A DNA stretch of 64,000 nucleotides from Dipylidium caninum (taxonomy: Eukaryota; Platyhelminthes; Cestoda; Cyclophyllidea; Dipylidiidae). A program made the translations under genes and the position numbers. Positions 12,429 to 25,365 of the stretch are shown piece after piece. The stretch covers positions 248,001-312,000 of the forward strand of contig QEYB01000448.1 of NCBI GenBank assembly GCA_017562135.1, in the 5' to 3' direction. Under the pieces are notes generated by a model. It saw nothing but the letters and a program-made list of their open reading frames with translations, searched no databases and was not told the DNA's origin. The number at the start of each line of letters is the position of its first letter. The first letter of the stretch is position 1.

Positions 12429-15400
12429 AGTAGTCACCCTCCACGTCTCCGTAGCCCACTTTTATTGTCGGAACGGTCGTCAAGGCTACTGGCAACCATA
12501 AAGTCCATTGGCTGCCCGTCTGAAAAGTGCCCCATTCCGCCTCACCTCCTCTGGCGGAGCATTGAACCGACGCTACGTGGAGTTCTGTGCTAACCGCGAA
12601 CCTTCTCTAAAACCACTTTGACAAGTGAGAAGTCACTTGTTGAGCCACCAGTAGGGAACGAGAAGTTAGTAGACATATACGAAATCTACTCTTAAGTAGA
12701 ATACTTTAATGACTTGTCCCCACCAATGCGGCATTCGGCGAGGCGTGGGAGTAGAGATTGTGCCTGGTGAAAGCTGGTCATGGACAGGCAAGAGAACAGC
12801 TGACATCGCTCAACTTTCCTCCCAATCACGTGATGTTTTGCTGCCGCCTCCATGGCTAATATGTGTACGAGAGGCATAACAATCACCAAATTTAACTTAG
12901 ACATCGTGGTACCAACCTGGCAACTTTCCGGCCCGCTTGTTGACATTCACATATTCACGCTGGTGTTGTGTGAAAGGTCGTGGAAACACCGAGTGTCCTC
13001 TCCCCCGGCCACGGGTCAGTGCTCCGTGGGAGTCAGACATTCAGGCGAAGGATTGTCGTGTCGTCGAAGGAGTGAAACCTCCTCCAAATTTGCCCCATTC
13101 GTCGTTGGAATAACTCAACTCCCAACTTTCATCCAGATAGCTCAATTAAAACTCCCACGAAAGGCCAAAAAAGATGTGAGGCAACTGTACATCCTCTCAG
13201 CGGGTGAATCGCGTTTAACAGAGCTTAACTCCTACCGCAGGAGACAACATCCACTTTTGGTGGTAAGGCCAGGGAAAAGACCTCCGTTGCCTCTTTTATG
13301 TCTCGATTTATAGCTGCGTAGTCAAGTGGTTTGGATTAATATTTGCCTGCTGGATGCGAAGTACAAATCCCATTCCCATCTATAAAACACACTCAATGTC
13401 TCACAAGGGTTTGTAATTTTGGATAGAGGAAACAAAGACAACGACAGTGGAGACCTTCTCTTCCCCTTTTGTATTCTACTCCCAGTGGGAAAAACTAACT
13501 TCAAGCACGGTGTAAGCTTAAAGTGATTTTTTTGTGTGAGATATGTTCATACATTGAGGCAAAATCCTTTACCTTGGCCTTTTTTTCCCAACGACAATTT
13601 AACTACATTTACGGCAATTATTTTCCCATTTTTTTACCGGTGGACTATAAAAAAGCGAGGCCGAGAGGAGGGCAGGGAAGGGCAGGAGAGGGGGAAATTC
13701 AAAGATGAATGAAGTAACAAAATTCCCCCCCACTTTTTCATGTCGTTTCAACAAAAAGCTGAGATCACCGCGCTATTATTGTGTGTGTGTGTGTGTGTGT
13801 CGATGTGTACGCTTCATGCCTGATCCTGATTTACTGCCGTTTTAAACGGGAGTGCAGGCGTGCACAGCCCCCCTTACTGCTGCTACCACTGCAACTACAA
13901 CAAGGCGGCTTCTTCAAAGCCTTCTCACCCATCAGATCGCCTGCCCTTTCCTCCCTCGCCCTCGATCTCGCCGTCGCCCTCGCCCTCTCCCTTTCGCTCT
14001 CTCGCTCTCTCTCTCTGGAGAGAGAGACGTGGGATGTTATGGAGACTGAGGGAAGCGTGGCCGTTGATGGCGGGGCATGGAGGAGGAGGAGAAGAGGACG
14101 AAGAAAGTGGAGAAGGAGGAGGAGGAGAAGGAGGAGGAGGAGGAGGAGGGGGGGAGGAGGAGAAACGCTAACATCATCAAAATTCTCAGCAATATCACCA
14201 TTATCATCATTAACATGGTCATCATCAGCAACAATATCAGCATTCTCAGCTTTATCGGCGGCGGAGTTTTGGGATTATTGCACGTCCTGGTCCGTGGTGG
14301 TGACTGGTTGCTTGTTTGTTTGCTTGTTTGTTCTGTAAATTTTACTTCTACACGATCGCGTCTGGTCATTTTCCCTCGTTAAAAATTGGCCCAGGGCATA
14401 AAATTCGAGCGTCAGGACGCAGTTCTGCCCATTGGACATTGACTTGCCCTTTTTGTGGGTGATACAATCAAATCCTTCAAATGTCTGAGATGTTACGCAA
14501 AAAAAGCTGAGACACACCATAAAACCACGTGCCAAGACCCCACCCAACCGCCTCAATAACCCGGTTTTTTCGTCCCATTCATCCACCGGACAAAAAGTGA
14601 CCGGACAGAAAGTGCACAGTCTTAAGGATAAAAATTGAGTGTAGCAGGAAATTTTGGCATTGAGTCCCCTTTCCCCGCGACTGGACGAAGGAAAGGCGAA
14701 CGCCTTTCCCTCGCGCTTTCACGGTACTTCCGGGAGCCTCGGGAAGGAAGTTCAACGTTCGCCGAAACACCGTCGAACATCGGCCTTGACACACACACAC
14801 ACACCACAGCGGTGAAAGTGAGGACCGCCTGCCCACCCCCGCCCGCCGTCAATGTTCCGAAAGGCCATTTTGACGAAGACTACCTCTTAAACAGTCGAAG
14901 AGGAACAAATGTAGGGATGTGGAAAAAAAAACATTGTCGGGGACTATTCACTCCTAATATAAGTGCTGTAAAGATAAAAGGGAATTTCCAGCCAGCGATT
15001 TGCAATCAAAACACTGTGAGGGAATTTTATGACCCTCGTCACATGAATACAATGAAATAATGGGCCTTTATGGTTATCAAAACATGGAAAGTCCTCAGTA
15101 GAGCCCTGGCGCTCCTCGACGGTGGGGCTTTGAAGTCCGCACGGAAGGCGATTTTCCGCGAGAACACACTCTTCTTCTTCCTCTTCCTCCTTCGTGGAGT
15201 TTCCTCCGCTCACCCCGAAGTCTTGAGGCTCGAATCAACCTTCCACCATCTACGCTGATTTCTCTCAGTCCAGTTTAGCTAAGGCCCGACGTACTCAGGC
15301 TGCTGCAAGTCTAATTTAGCCCCAAAATTTTCCCTTCCCAGTAAATTCATCACTCGGGGAATTTGGTAGACTGGACGGCACTGCCATCAATTAGGAGGGA

Positions 15401-16366
15401 GGAAGTAGCTCCTTCGTAATTAAGATTAAACTACTAGTTCTTTCAATTGGCACAGATGATATCGCTGTGGGTGAATGGGTGGAGGCGAAAAGTGAGACTT
15501 CCACCGGCCCGCCGGGTCCAAGTGATTGACCAAAGTGTAGTCTCTTAAGTCTCCCCACTCTCTTATTCTCCCAAGCATGCAATAACAACAAGATGGAAGG
15601 AATGTTTTAGGGCAGAGCTTTGCCAAATCTTGCGGACAAGTGGCTTTAACTCCCCCTTGTTTTACTCCACAACCTTGGAAAGTGGGAATGGAAGTAGCGG
15701 CTCCACTCTGTGATACTCTTCCAATTTCAGATTTAACAACTCTTTAAATTTAACCCGCTAAACCAAATTTTGGTATGAGCAGGCTCGGATACAGATGGGG
15801 GTAATCTAGATCACTGACGGATTTTGTTGTCACCGTCTGTTGACAAGTAGTTGACGCGAATTTCACTCCCCTTTGGCCGCTTTTAACCAACAGTATGTTG
15901 GGAAATGAGGACATTTCAAACATCGACCTCGTTGAAAAACCACCCCAGTGTACTGAAGAGTGGCCGATTTGGTCTTTGAACGCAATCAAGGCGGATCCTC
16001 GGGTAGAAATGGAGAACCTTGCCAAGATCGTCCGCTGAGCCTTGAAACACCACTTAGCCCTAAGGTGATTGGGATCATATCGAAGTGGCCAGTACAATTC
16101 TAGCATTTCAAACATGTGCAAAACAACATCATGGCAATGTGCGAAATAAGATTGCGCCCCCGAAAACAGGGACATTTATTTCCTTCACTCATCCTGGTGG
16201 AATGCTATACCCAGGCATTCGCCTTCCCGGCAATCGTTTGAACCGAGTGGTCGGGCCAAACAGGGCAGCAATTTTGGTAGAAGCCGCCCAATCCATGTCG
16301 CAGTCTTGATGTGGGAGATAAATGGGCGCGAGATGAGACACACCGCGTCGACCAGAGTCTGAAGTA
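12429..16366. other. Noncoding stretch, repeats only
   Basis: No gene recognised. The longest open frame (12852-13313, 153 codons) has no motif and no visible splice partner. Simple repeats are a TG tract at 13780-13800, a GGA tract at 14079-14165 and a CA tract at 14790-14804. Confidence 0.45.
14079..14165. repeat. GGA microsatellite
   Basis: A trinucleotide purine tract. It gives arginine- and glutamate-rich shadow frames on the plus strand and a serine-rich one on the minus strand. Confidence 0.85.
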
Positions 16367-16560
16367 GCCGCCGCCGCCGCTGTCACCGCCGCCGCTGCAG
16401 CCGCCGCCGGCAGTAAAGTACATTCGCGGCCGCGTGAAGAGTCCACAATGCGTCATCGCATGACGCATCTTTCATTACGCGATGAGTCATTGTGGCTGGT
16501 GCACAAATGCGCCTGGGGCTGGAGCGGGGGCGGGGGAGAAAAGCGCACACACGCGCCCAG
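16367..16560. promoter_or_regulatory. GCC-repeat, CpG-rich block with nested palindromes
   Basis: A GCC trinucleotide tract (16367-16410) is followed by a NotI-like GCGGCCGC site and then a perfect inverted repeat: ATGCGTCAT, a 3-base gap, ATGACGCAT (16448-16468). A wider imperfect inverted repeat pairs 16443-16459 with 16479-16495. The arms contain TGACGCA and TGAGTCA bZIP-type sites. Such CpG-rich, palindromic DNA often marks a promoter or enhancer, but no transcript start can be assigned from sequence alone. Confidence 0.35.
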
Positions 16561-19500
16561 CTTCGCGGGCAAACTGCGAGGAGCGCCGGGACTTTCAAAG
16601 TGCACTTCGAAGAAATGAAATGGAAAAATAAAAGAGTGAATGAAGGAACTGAAAATAGCACCACGATGAATAGGAGGTGTTTATCCTCTCGTATTTTATA
16701 TTGGGTAATGTTAACTGCGAGGAGAGTCGAGTGTTTGCCGTGCCGATGGATTATTTTCGTCCCAAATACAGCCGGGAGAGCGTTTAATTGAGGAGAGGGG
16801 AATTTTTGGAGTCTCTGATGAGTATGAGCCGCGTTTGACAGAGCCCAGCCCGTCCCAGTTTGTGGACAGGACTTTTCCCCCAAGTGATTCTATCTTTGGA
16901 CGGTCGCAGAAAAATAGACCAGCTCGCTCCCTGATGAGGGCTAAAAGAGGCCGGTCTTCCGCTATGCTCCTACAGCTTCTCATACGCCAATTACTGCCTC
17001 AACACCTCCGTCTAACAAAGTAAAATATGATTTCTGAAAATACTCTTGCACATATGAACTCGTTTTTTCCCCTCTTCATCTCCTCCGACTCGGAAATTTT
17101 TGCCTGAGTTATATAAACAATTAAGGATTGCAAGAGGGGAGATTTACTCACTTATGACTTGTTTTATTTTCACCTCACCGCGAGTTGATCGGCTTGAAAG
17201 CCATTCACAGTGTAAGTTCGTGGCCCTAGGTCAGCCGAATATACGCTAAAGTCTCTGCTAATTTGACACCCAGGCTCCTCCACACAGCGAATATTTGCTT
17301 TTCCCACTAATTTTGGGTTGCTTCCATCCCGGGACCATAAATAAAATACTCCATTTATTCCACACTCCAGCCATCAGTGGGGCGGCATGGCATAAAGTGG
17401 GAGTCGCCTTCCCCCCCTCGCCGCTTACTAACCTTTGTGTCATTGAGTAAAATCAAATAGTGGGAGTTTTTTTTCTTACTCTTTTCCTACTCAGAATATG
17501 TCAGCCCTTTTTTCTCTCTTTCCCTCTCTCTCTTTATCAGGCCATCATTCCGTGCTGCAGGCTCTTTTCGGCGTTGAAGACTCGAGGAAGTCGACTCCGG
17601 TCTGTAGGGGGGGGGGGAATTGAGGCGGGGGAGTGCAAGTTGCCGTTGTGAAGTTGGTAAATTGTAAGATTTGTCCTTTTTTTAAAGATTTTGTCTAATC
17701 CTCGCCTCGAGTAGGGCCGATTTTATCACTCTGTTGGCACATTAAATTTCATCCACTGGACGTGAAATAAATGCGAGCGACACTCCACTTTCGGTCACCT
17801 CTGTACCTTTGTAGATTTTACTATTATTTCTTTTTTTTAATAAAATTGGACAATTGAACGCCGACGCTCACTGTTCAAGACATTGTCGCCGTCGTAAGGC
17901 CGAAATCGGCGTCCGTTTTTTTTTTCTCTCGCTTTTTTATATGCAGACACGAACGTTTGGCCTTCCGGGACCGGATGGGAGGCCATTAATTCCTCGGACA
18001 AAGTGGAAACACCGAGAATACAAGCTACTTTTTTATGAGTCCACCCATCGGAAAGATACAAATTGCAGAATATTGAAATAACCGGAAAGAGGCGAGTTTT
18101 TTCTGACCGGGACAAACGAACTTTTTGTGAAGTGTGAGTGCGAACTTCCAGAGTAATTTGGCACATGAATTTGGGGACCAGAAAAGCACAAAATTAAGTA
18201 ATTGTAAGTTAATAAAATTTATCCACTCATTAATTTGCTGTTTTTGCCCTTTCTTTTTGGCTTTGAGGTAGAAACGCCCCCTCTGGCAAGCGGAAAGTTG
18301 AATTATTCAATCGTGGCGCTGTTTACTTAATTATGGCCTAATAAAAGTCTTACGTGGTCCGAAATTCGCCCAACTAACGCAGATTTGTCACCCTCTCATC
18401 GGTGAAACACCGGCCTTTCAGGCCCTCGGGGCAAAGTCGCCGCGCCCCCACCCCCCCCGCCCCCTCGTGAGACCGAGGCGACAGCCGAGCTCCACGCACA
18501 AAGTCCTTCTGCTGGCCCCAGCCGGGCCGGACACACTTTTCCGTCTGTCACCTTCCCTCCCACGATGCCTTTTAGAGATTAACCAGGCGCACGAAATAAG
18601 GAGATGCCCTCCTCCACACACAGTGCCCACTCGCCTCGTTGTGGACTTGGAGCTATTTCGTGGAGAGGCAGAAAAAGAATCCTCTCCCAACTCGGACGGG
18701 TAAAGGATCCTCGACTCCGCCCTGTGGTACACTTATTTTGAGCTGTTTACTCGTGACAGGATGAGACGTTTCGGGGAGGAATAATGTCAAACTGAGGATT
18801 CATGTGACATGAAATGGTGAGCATTGTACAAAACAAGAAGCTGCCTCGATGGAGGGTGGTGAATAGGCCGGTTGTGGGGCCACATTTCCACCCTCCGATT
18901 TGGCCACTTGGTATAAAACGGACACAGGCCTTATCTCGCCCGGTTAACAGTTAATCCGCCTCCTTTTCGGGCCCATCAACTGCCGCCACCGCAAGCCGTC
19001 GTGGTCTTCTTCCTCCTCCTCTTGTGTGACATTAATAGGACTGCCTCGGCGTGTCCGAGAATATTTCGACTCTATTTGTCCGTCTCGAGGCTTTTGACTT
19101 TATTACCGGGCGAGGGGAGGCGAGGGAATGGTGGGGGAGCCGGGGGAGCGCGGTGGGGAGCACAGAGTGAATGTCATGCCTCGCAACAAGTCGTGTGGGG
19201 CGAGGGACGCTGTGAAGAAAGGCAAATACCCACCATCTGTTTGGACCGTAAAGTGGAGATTTCCGGTCTGTTCGGGGAAAAGGCCTATTTTAAGCACTCC
19301 TCTGTCCGCCAAACAACTGATTTTAGCTTATCTGTTCGCTAAAATTACCCTAACGCTTCCCGGCAAATTACCTCCGAGACGTTGAGTGGTGCCTCGCCGG
19401 GCGACGGGGCGGACGATCTTCGGGGAGCTCACGCCACCCTCGAATGCACAACGTGTGGGAGCCTCTTCTCAAAAACCTTAACTTTATTGCTATGCGGAGA

Positions 19501-21345
19501 CGCCGTTTATCTCGTGGCGATATTTTACATTTTACAGATTAAACCACGGTCCTTTTTTCTAATGTTTACCCCCTCGAAACCTGTCCACTTGGACTGCTAC
19601 TGCTGCCGGGCTTCTGCCTACGCTCAGACCACTTTCCCCGACTGATGGCGCCTTTGTTGTCCCACTGGGATCTGACACTTTCTGTGTGTTATGTCGTACG
19701 ATTGACATAACACATACATGCCAGTGCAGAGCAGTGATTAAATGTTAAAAAGGACCAGTGGTGGAAGGCAGCTGTGTGGACAGGTAAAACTGTGATGTTT
19801 TAGGTCGCCATTCTGCTCCGGCCTGACTGACACACAAAACTCGAAAACAAACCTCCGCTGAGTCCGCTCGCCTCACTTCACCTGGTCTCCATAACAAAAT
19901 GATAATTTACTGTTACTGAGTCTCCTCTCGAGAGCCCGTCGGCGGAGCGAGTTGAAGGCCTGTGGTGGCGGCGGCGGCGGCGGTGATGATGATGATAAGG
20001 CAACATCACCGGATGATTAGCGCCTCAAACCGAGTTTATTTTACCAGGGGACAGTTAAGTGCTTCGGAGATACGCGGAGACGTGTTAAGGGGGTCAGTAG
20101 CAGTGTCTCAAGTTGATTGACAGACAAATAGTCCCGCCTCTCCTGCAGCCTCCCTCTCCCCCCCGCCCCACCCGCCTTTTCGTTCCAAGTCACCTCTACC
20201 CGCTCCTCACCTGAAGGTAGAACGTGTTACCCAGGCAATGGGAGCAAGAAGAGAAGTTTTAGGAAGAGGAGGAGGAGAGACGCCCTCTCATTCGAGAAGA
20301 CGACAAACGACCGTCTGCAGGGCGCTTAGAGGTTAACTAAACACTAAGAAAAGTGGAGAGGTTTGACATTCCCTCCTGGAGGATAAGCAGAAACTACTCC
20401 CGGTGAGGTTGTCGTTAGCCTCATCGTTGTGTTTAGCCTCGACGACGAGCAGACTACATGGGGCGGAGTGGGGAAGCCCATGGAGAAGGTGGGATTTCCG
20501 CGATGTCAGGCCAATTCTTCACGACTCGTGTGGCCCTAAGGTTGAATAGAAAGGCGACAGTGGATGTCTTTCCTCTCATCACCACTCCGACCGCTCATAC
20601 CCAGCGGTTTTCCTCCCGACTAGACAAATTTTTTAGTCCTTCTACGTCGCACACGCATTCACACAACCTTCATTGTCGACTTGAAGTCACCGATTTCGCC
20701 CCCACATAAAAGCCACGCACTTACAATCATGTTTGTTTCCTTTGGCCATTCCGCCCCTTGAAAGCAAAAATGATGTTACATTCTTCACAGAGAAAGTTAA
20801 GCCAAAGAGGACTGGAGGAAACCCTCTTTTGGCACGACGACGGGGCCCATCTTGAGTGGAAATGTACTCTTTGCTGAGGTTCAAAGGGGATGAAAGAGAA
20901 GCAGAATAAATAACAATTTAGGGGATTTAGGGAAAATGGTTATGAACTTTGTGTCAGGGCTTTTCGGTAGGATAGAATAAATGGTGCTCAGGGGCAAAAA
21001 TTACTAGGAAAATTGCAGAACGTCCACGATTGTGCGTTCCAGACGAGTAATCGGAGTCTTGTCCAGCCAAAGCACACCTGAAACTTTGCTCACCAACCCA
21101 GCCAACATCCCTCGGATGATGGATGACGCCACAAATGACTATGGTTCGAGCAAAATGACAGGCGGGCGTTTGAGCTGAATCAGTCAAGAAGGCATTTCGT
21201 TCCGGTTACTCCATGTACACATGCCGGTTAACCTCCTGCCATCATGGGAACAGAGTGGATTCGTCCCGAGACACGTAAAAGTGGGGTAAAAAGGGCTTTC
21301 ACCCGAAGCACAAATTTAAAAAGGGGGAAAACGCAGGCACAGGCA
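16561..21345. other. Noncoding stretch, no gene seen
   Basis: No supported gene. A run of 11 G lies at 17607-17617, a GGC tract at about 19969-19982, and an 11-bp perfect hairpin at 19685-19714. Open frames are short and without motifs. Confidence 0.45.
19685..19714. repeat. Perfect 11-bp inverted repeat (hairpin)
   Basis: TGTGTTATGTC (19685-19695) pairs with GACATAACACA (19704-19714) across an 8-base loop. It is not followed by a T run and is not near a recognised gene, so its role is unknown. Confidence 0.7.
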
Positions 21346-22060
21346 CTAACTTGTTAAGAGATTGGGCTATGGAGGAGGGCCGGGTTGTGGCCGAGAGCCG
21401 GGGAAAACGTTGCATGACTGCGCGGACGTTGCTCCGCTCCCGGTGTCAGACGATATAATATTGGATTTGGGAATAAGCCGCTCTTCTTCTTCCCTTTGGC
21501 AAGTAGCGCACACACGCACAAGCATACGTCCGCCGCGCAAAGTCCACTTTGCGACGAATTCGTGGGTGCGTGCGTGCGCGCGCACACACGTACACACCCA
21601 TGCATTATCTCTGCCGCTAACCTGAGCGGGCTGGACGAAAATCCGAATGAGCCAATCAGGTGAGCGAAGTGGAAACTAGTGCTTCAACTCAACCCACCCA
21701 CCACTCGTCGTTTGACTAACGCACCAAATGTGTATGTGTATGCATTGGTCCACCCTATGCCTGCCGTCCACACCCCCCACTCCACTTTTCTACCCGTCAA
21801 TAGCGGAGGAGGAAGAGGAGGAGGCAGAGGAGGAGGCGGCGGCGGCGGAGGAGGCGAAGACAACCCGTCGGCTGCGCGGCAGCGCGTATAAGCATCGATT
21901 ACCACAGACTGCCACGTAAGCAGCCCAATTTAGCCCAACTGACCAATAAGCGGCTGGCTTCACTCGAGTACACACGCACGCCCACGAACGCGCGCGCGCC
22001 ACGCGTACCAACGGGCGAACACGCACATCTCGCGTTCGTGCGGATGATTGGCATGACTCA
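21346..22060. promoter_or_regulatory. CpG-rich block with Z-DNA-prone tracts
   Basis: This block is rich in CpG and alternating purine-pyrimidine sequence, including 32 strictly alternating bases at 21566-21597 and a GCGCGCGCG run near 21990-22000. A GGA/GGC tract lies at 21801-21858. Overlapping open frames exist on both strands, as expected from GC-rich sequence, and none shows a recognisable protein. It could be an unannotated promoter region. Confidence 0.3.
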
Positions 22061-23121
22061 TCGCTCGGCTTTTGGCAAAAATTTAGCGGAAATGTTAGAG
22101 ACGTGTACATCTAATACATGCGTATATACACACACATATTTATGCACCGGTCATTTATCGTTCCCCTCCTACCTCTCCGTGCCTCCGACACGCGCAGAAC
22201 TGGCAGCTGGCATTTCCTAAATTGCCTGTGCCGAATTATTCCCTCGCGAAGTTTCATGCTTCGTCGTAGCCCGGGGATGAGGTAAGTGCAGGCAGTAAAC
22301 ACACACTGCTTCTGCCCCACACCAAAATTGCTTATGCCAAAGTTGGACAGAAGTGGCCCCGGGGCGGCACAAAAAACGGAGGCGCCACTGTTGACGGCTT
22401 CGACGGAAGGCGACAACAACGTTGAACGGCTTTTATTTTTGAAATTTAGGAAGTAGCATTGGATCTAGTAATTTTTACACTAAACGAGGTGATTTATGTT
22501 GTCATAAACATCGAATTCCCACCTGATAAATTTATCAGATCTCAAATGGTGCAGTGCAAAATCATAAAATGTGAGTAATTAAACGCTACAACTTCATAAA
22601 TAACCTGAAGCCGCGTGGGGTCACAGTTTACTTTTTTTTAAGAAATTAAGGCAATTTTTAAGCAAAACAACCGACTTCCCCTCCATTCCCCCTGAAGTGT
22701 AGGAGATTTCTCTCTCTCCCGGGCTGCTATCTCTGTTGTGTGATCACTTTGCAAACGGAAATCATTTTGTATTATTTCACCACGAGGGGAGGCTCTGGGG
22801 TGGGGCCTGGTGCAGTGCTTATCGGGCGAGGAGATCACTTCCAAGCCTCCCGTGCAGTTGGGAGACATCTCAGGCGCATTTATTAGCACCGGGAGATAAA
22901 ACCACTGCCATTAGGTGAAAGTCATCGCAGCGTGGTGTGGGAACCACTGGTTATTTTGCCATGACGACCGGTGGTCTCATACATTCATCTGGCAAGAGTA
23001 ATAAGGAGTCGCGGGGTGAAAGGGGAAAATTTGTCGGTAGAGGTGGTGGTGAGGAGTGGGGAAAAGATTAATTGGACTTAATAGGGCGAAATGAGCGACT
23101 GCCTACTGATTTAGTAATATT
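22061..23121. other. Noncoding stretch, nothing recognised
   Basis: No gene, repeat or motif could be supported here. Confidence 0.4.
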
Positions 23122-23605
23122 GGAAACTATGAAATGGGCGTTTTGTCTTTTTTTCTTTCCCCCGAGTCAGCTGTGATGATTTTGACCTGCGCTCGAGGTA
23201 TTTTTCTTACACACACTGGAGAATTTTACCCTCCTTGCATTCCATGTTTATTCGTTCTTTCGTGGGAAATAGGTGTAAACACAATGGGATTTAGAGGGAC
23301 TTTTCTTGCTCGAGTTAAAATTGGCTGGTAGCGCAGCTTCCACAAGCTTCGAGGAAATTAAGGAAGCATTCGCAGTTGGAATTCACTACTGCTGAACAAA
23401 GGTGCTCGATCTTGGCTCCCACGATTCCGTTCCGACAGTTCGGGTATCGTCAAGGCGCCTCGACTCGCCTCGAGGGAAACCGTCTACCCATGGCGACGAC
23501 GACGACGACGACGACGAGGAGGAGGAGGAGGAGCCGAGGAGGCGAAATCGACAACGACGACGGTGGAATCCAATCCACACACACACACACACACACACAC
23601 GCAGA
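23122..23605 (-). mobile_element. TIR element, partial copy (reverse orientation)
   Basis: It begins with GGAAACTATGAAATGGGCG, the terminal repeat of the family. The interior is the reverse of the copy at 167-917: a CTCGCCTCGAGGGAAACC block, then a GAC/GGA tract (23493-23533), GTGGAATCCAATCC, and a CA tract (23576-23600). The matching TG tract and GGATTGGATTCCA block occur in the 58270-59247 copy. No second terminal repeat was found. Confidence 0.65.
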
Positions 23606-23876
23606 CACACGCAACTGTTCGTGTCGACAATGAGACGTGGCGCGAGTTGCCATGTGCACTGCAACTGTTGAAGCGGACCGGTTCCCTCCTCCTTCTCGAT
23701 CGCCACCGATTGGACGCTGCGTTGGTTGAGGTAAAAATGAGGGGAGAAATCGACCCGCTTTTCCCCATCTGACGGCTGCGAGGGCGGTGCAGGGCGACAT
23801 CACTCACACCTCGGCGGTTGTTTCGCTCGCATGAAGTTGGCAGACACGAAAGGGGATTTTATGCCGACTCATTCAG

Positions 23877-24640
23877 CCATTTGTTTCCTTTTCACATCAC
23901 ATTTTACTTTATTGTTTCTTTTGATGTAACCAGATGAAAACAAGATGCGATTTACATCCACTTTTCTGGTACGCGTTCAAATTGAATCAGGACTCAGATC
24001 AACACGGTGAAAGCCGCCTTGAGAGACAACAGACGTGTTGAGAGCCTGCAGTTCGTCCTCGCAGTCCACGCGGATGCCTTGCAAAGGAGACGGTGATGCT
24101 CAGACTGCTAAAACCAACTCATTTCCTCCCATTTCCTGGTTGCCTCCTCTTAGCTTTTGCGTTGATGAGGGTAAATGAGGGAAGTTCAGACGTGGCTTTC
24201 CTCATTCGCCGTCTGGGATGTCAACGTAAGGCGACACTCACCAAAACTCGACAATTATTTGGTTTCTATGAAAGTGGAAATTATACAATGGGCATTTGTG
24301 TTGAGGACCAAAACCAGATGGAAACAAAACGCGATTTGCATCTACTTTTATTGCACCAGTGGAAATTGACGCAAATCAACAGGCTTCGAGAAACGCTAAT
24401 GAGACGTTGGAAGCTGGGTTGACTACTAAGAAAAAGGGACTCGATGTTGGTTCCAGGAAATTCATTTTGGCAGTTTGATCAGCGCCGAGGAGACTCGCCT
24501 CGAGGAAGACCACCATGGGCCCATACTGATGACGAGGAGAAGATGGCAGAGGAGCCGAGGAGAAGGAGACGGAGGAATTAAGGACGACATGTGTGGAATC
24601 CCATCCACCCACACGCACAACCATTCGTGAACTTGGAATC
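23877..24640 (-). mobile_element. TIR element fragments (reverse orientation)
   Basis: Two stretches resemble family copies. One near 23930 (CCAGATGAAAACAAGATGCG) parallels one near 24312 (CCAGATGGAAACAAAACGCG). After the second come AACAGGCTTCGAGAAACGC and a CTCGCCTCGAGGAAGACC block near 24490, as in the other reverse copies. A GGAAATTATACAATGGGCA near 24279 resembles a decayed terminal repeat. The fragments look nested or rearranged. Confidence 0.55.
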
Positions 24641-24771
24641 TAATTTAGATGGGAACGAGAAGTTCATTCGAGTGTATTCAAACAAAATCCATGTATAAAG
24701 GAAAGTTAAGGTTAAAAAATTTAGACTCTGAAGTCCCTGCCTGAGGAACGGAAGCAAATGCAGACGGCCAA

Positions 24772-25365
24772 GTGGCCGGAAAAGCAAGTGCGCATCTTCA
24801 TTGCCACCGTCGCATTAAATTATCACTTGCCAATCGCCCTAAGACCCCCATGCGAATCGTTTTCTCTGCCTCCTCACAGCCGAAAAAACTGGCCTTCACG
24901 ATAGAGGCATCGACGGCCAAGTTGCGGAGCCCCCCGAAGACAGTCCCCCGTCCCTCGGCCTCCTCGCCTAAAAGAGGAGGGAAAAGTGAGTTTTTGCTGC
25001 AGCGACCACCGCGTCTCGGCCGTCGGCCCCGGTGCCCACAGCGCAGCGCCCAACTGGGGTGTCTGTCCGTGCCACTTTCGCCGGCGAGCGGACGAGTAGT
25101 GGCCGGGGATGATTCGAGTCGCGTGGTGCCGTGGAACGGCACCGCTGCTGAAAGGCCTCCTGCCAGCGTCGGCTGCGCCTCCCCAAATCCCACTGTCGCC
25201 GCCCTCCCCGAAAGGCCAAGGACGCGCCACTTCCCCTTCAAATGTTGGCAATGTGAGAAGGAAATAACCTCCATGCCCTATTTCCTCCCCAAAAATCACA
25301 TTTTTTTAAAGACACAATCACACTTCTTAACTGCTCCTCAGGTATTTTCTGTGCTTTTTAGTTAA
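24772..25365 (+). other. GC-rich open block, unassigned 197-codon frame
   Basis: A 197-codon plus-strand frame overlaps 158- and 141-codon frames on the minus strand. The plus frame is rich in Pro, Arg, Ser and Ala and contains one CWQC pair, but no domain is recognisable. High GC content lowers stop frequency on both strands, so this may be a CpG-rich regulatory block or an unrecognised exon rather than a protein. I do not assign a function. Confidence 0.2.

Noticed and set aside
12852..13313. 153-codon plus-strand frame
   Set aside because: No recognisable domain or splice partner, and an opposing frame overlaps it; length alone is not enough.
13781..14382. Overlapping frames rich in Arg/Glu/Gly and Leu/Ser
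   Set aside because: Produced by GT, CT and GGA simple repeats on both strands.
23376..23807. Frames with Cys-Val, Thr-His and Arg runs
   Set aside because: They translate CA, GAC and GGA microsatellites inside a TIR element copy.
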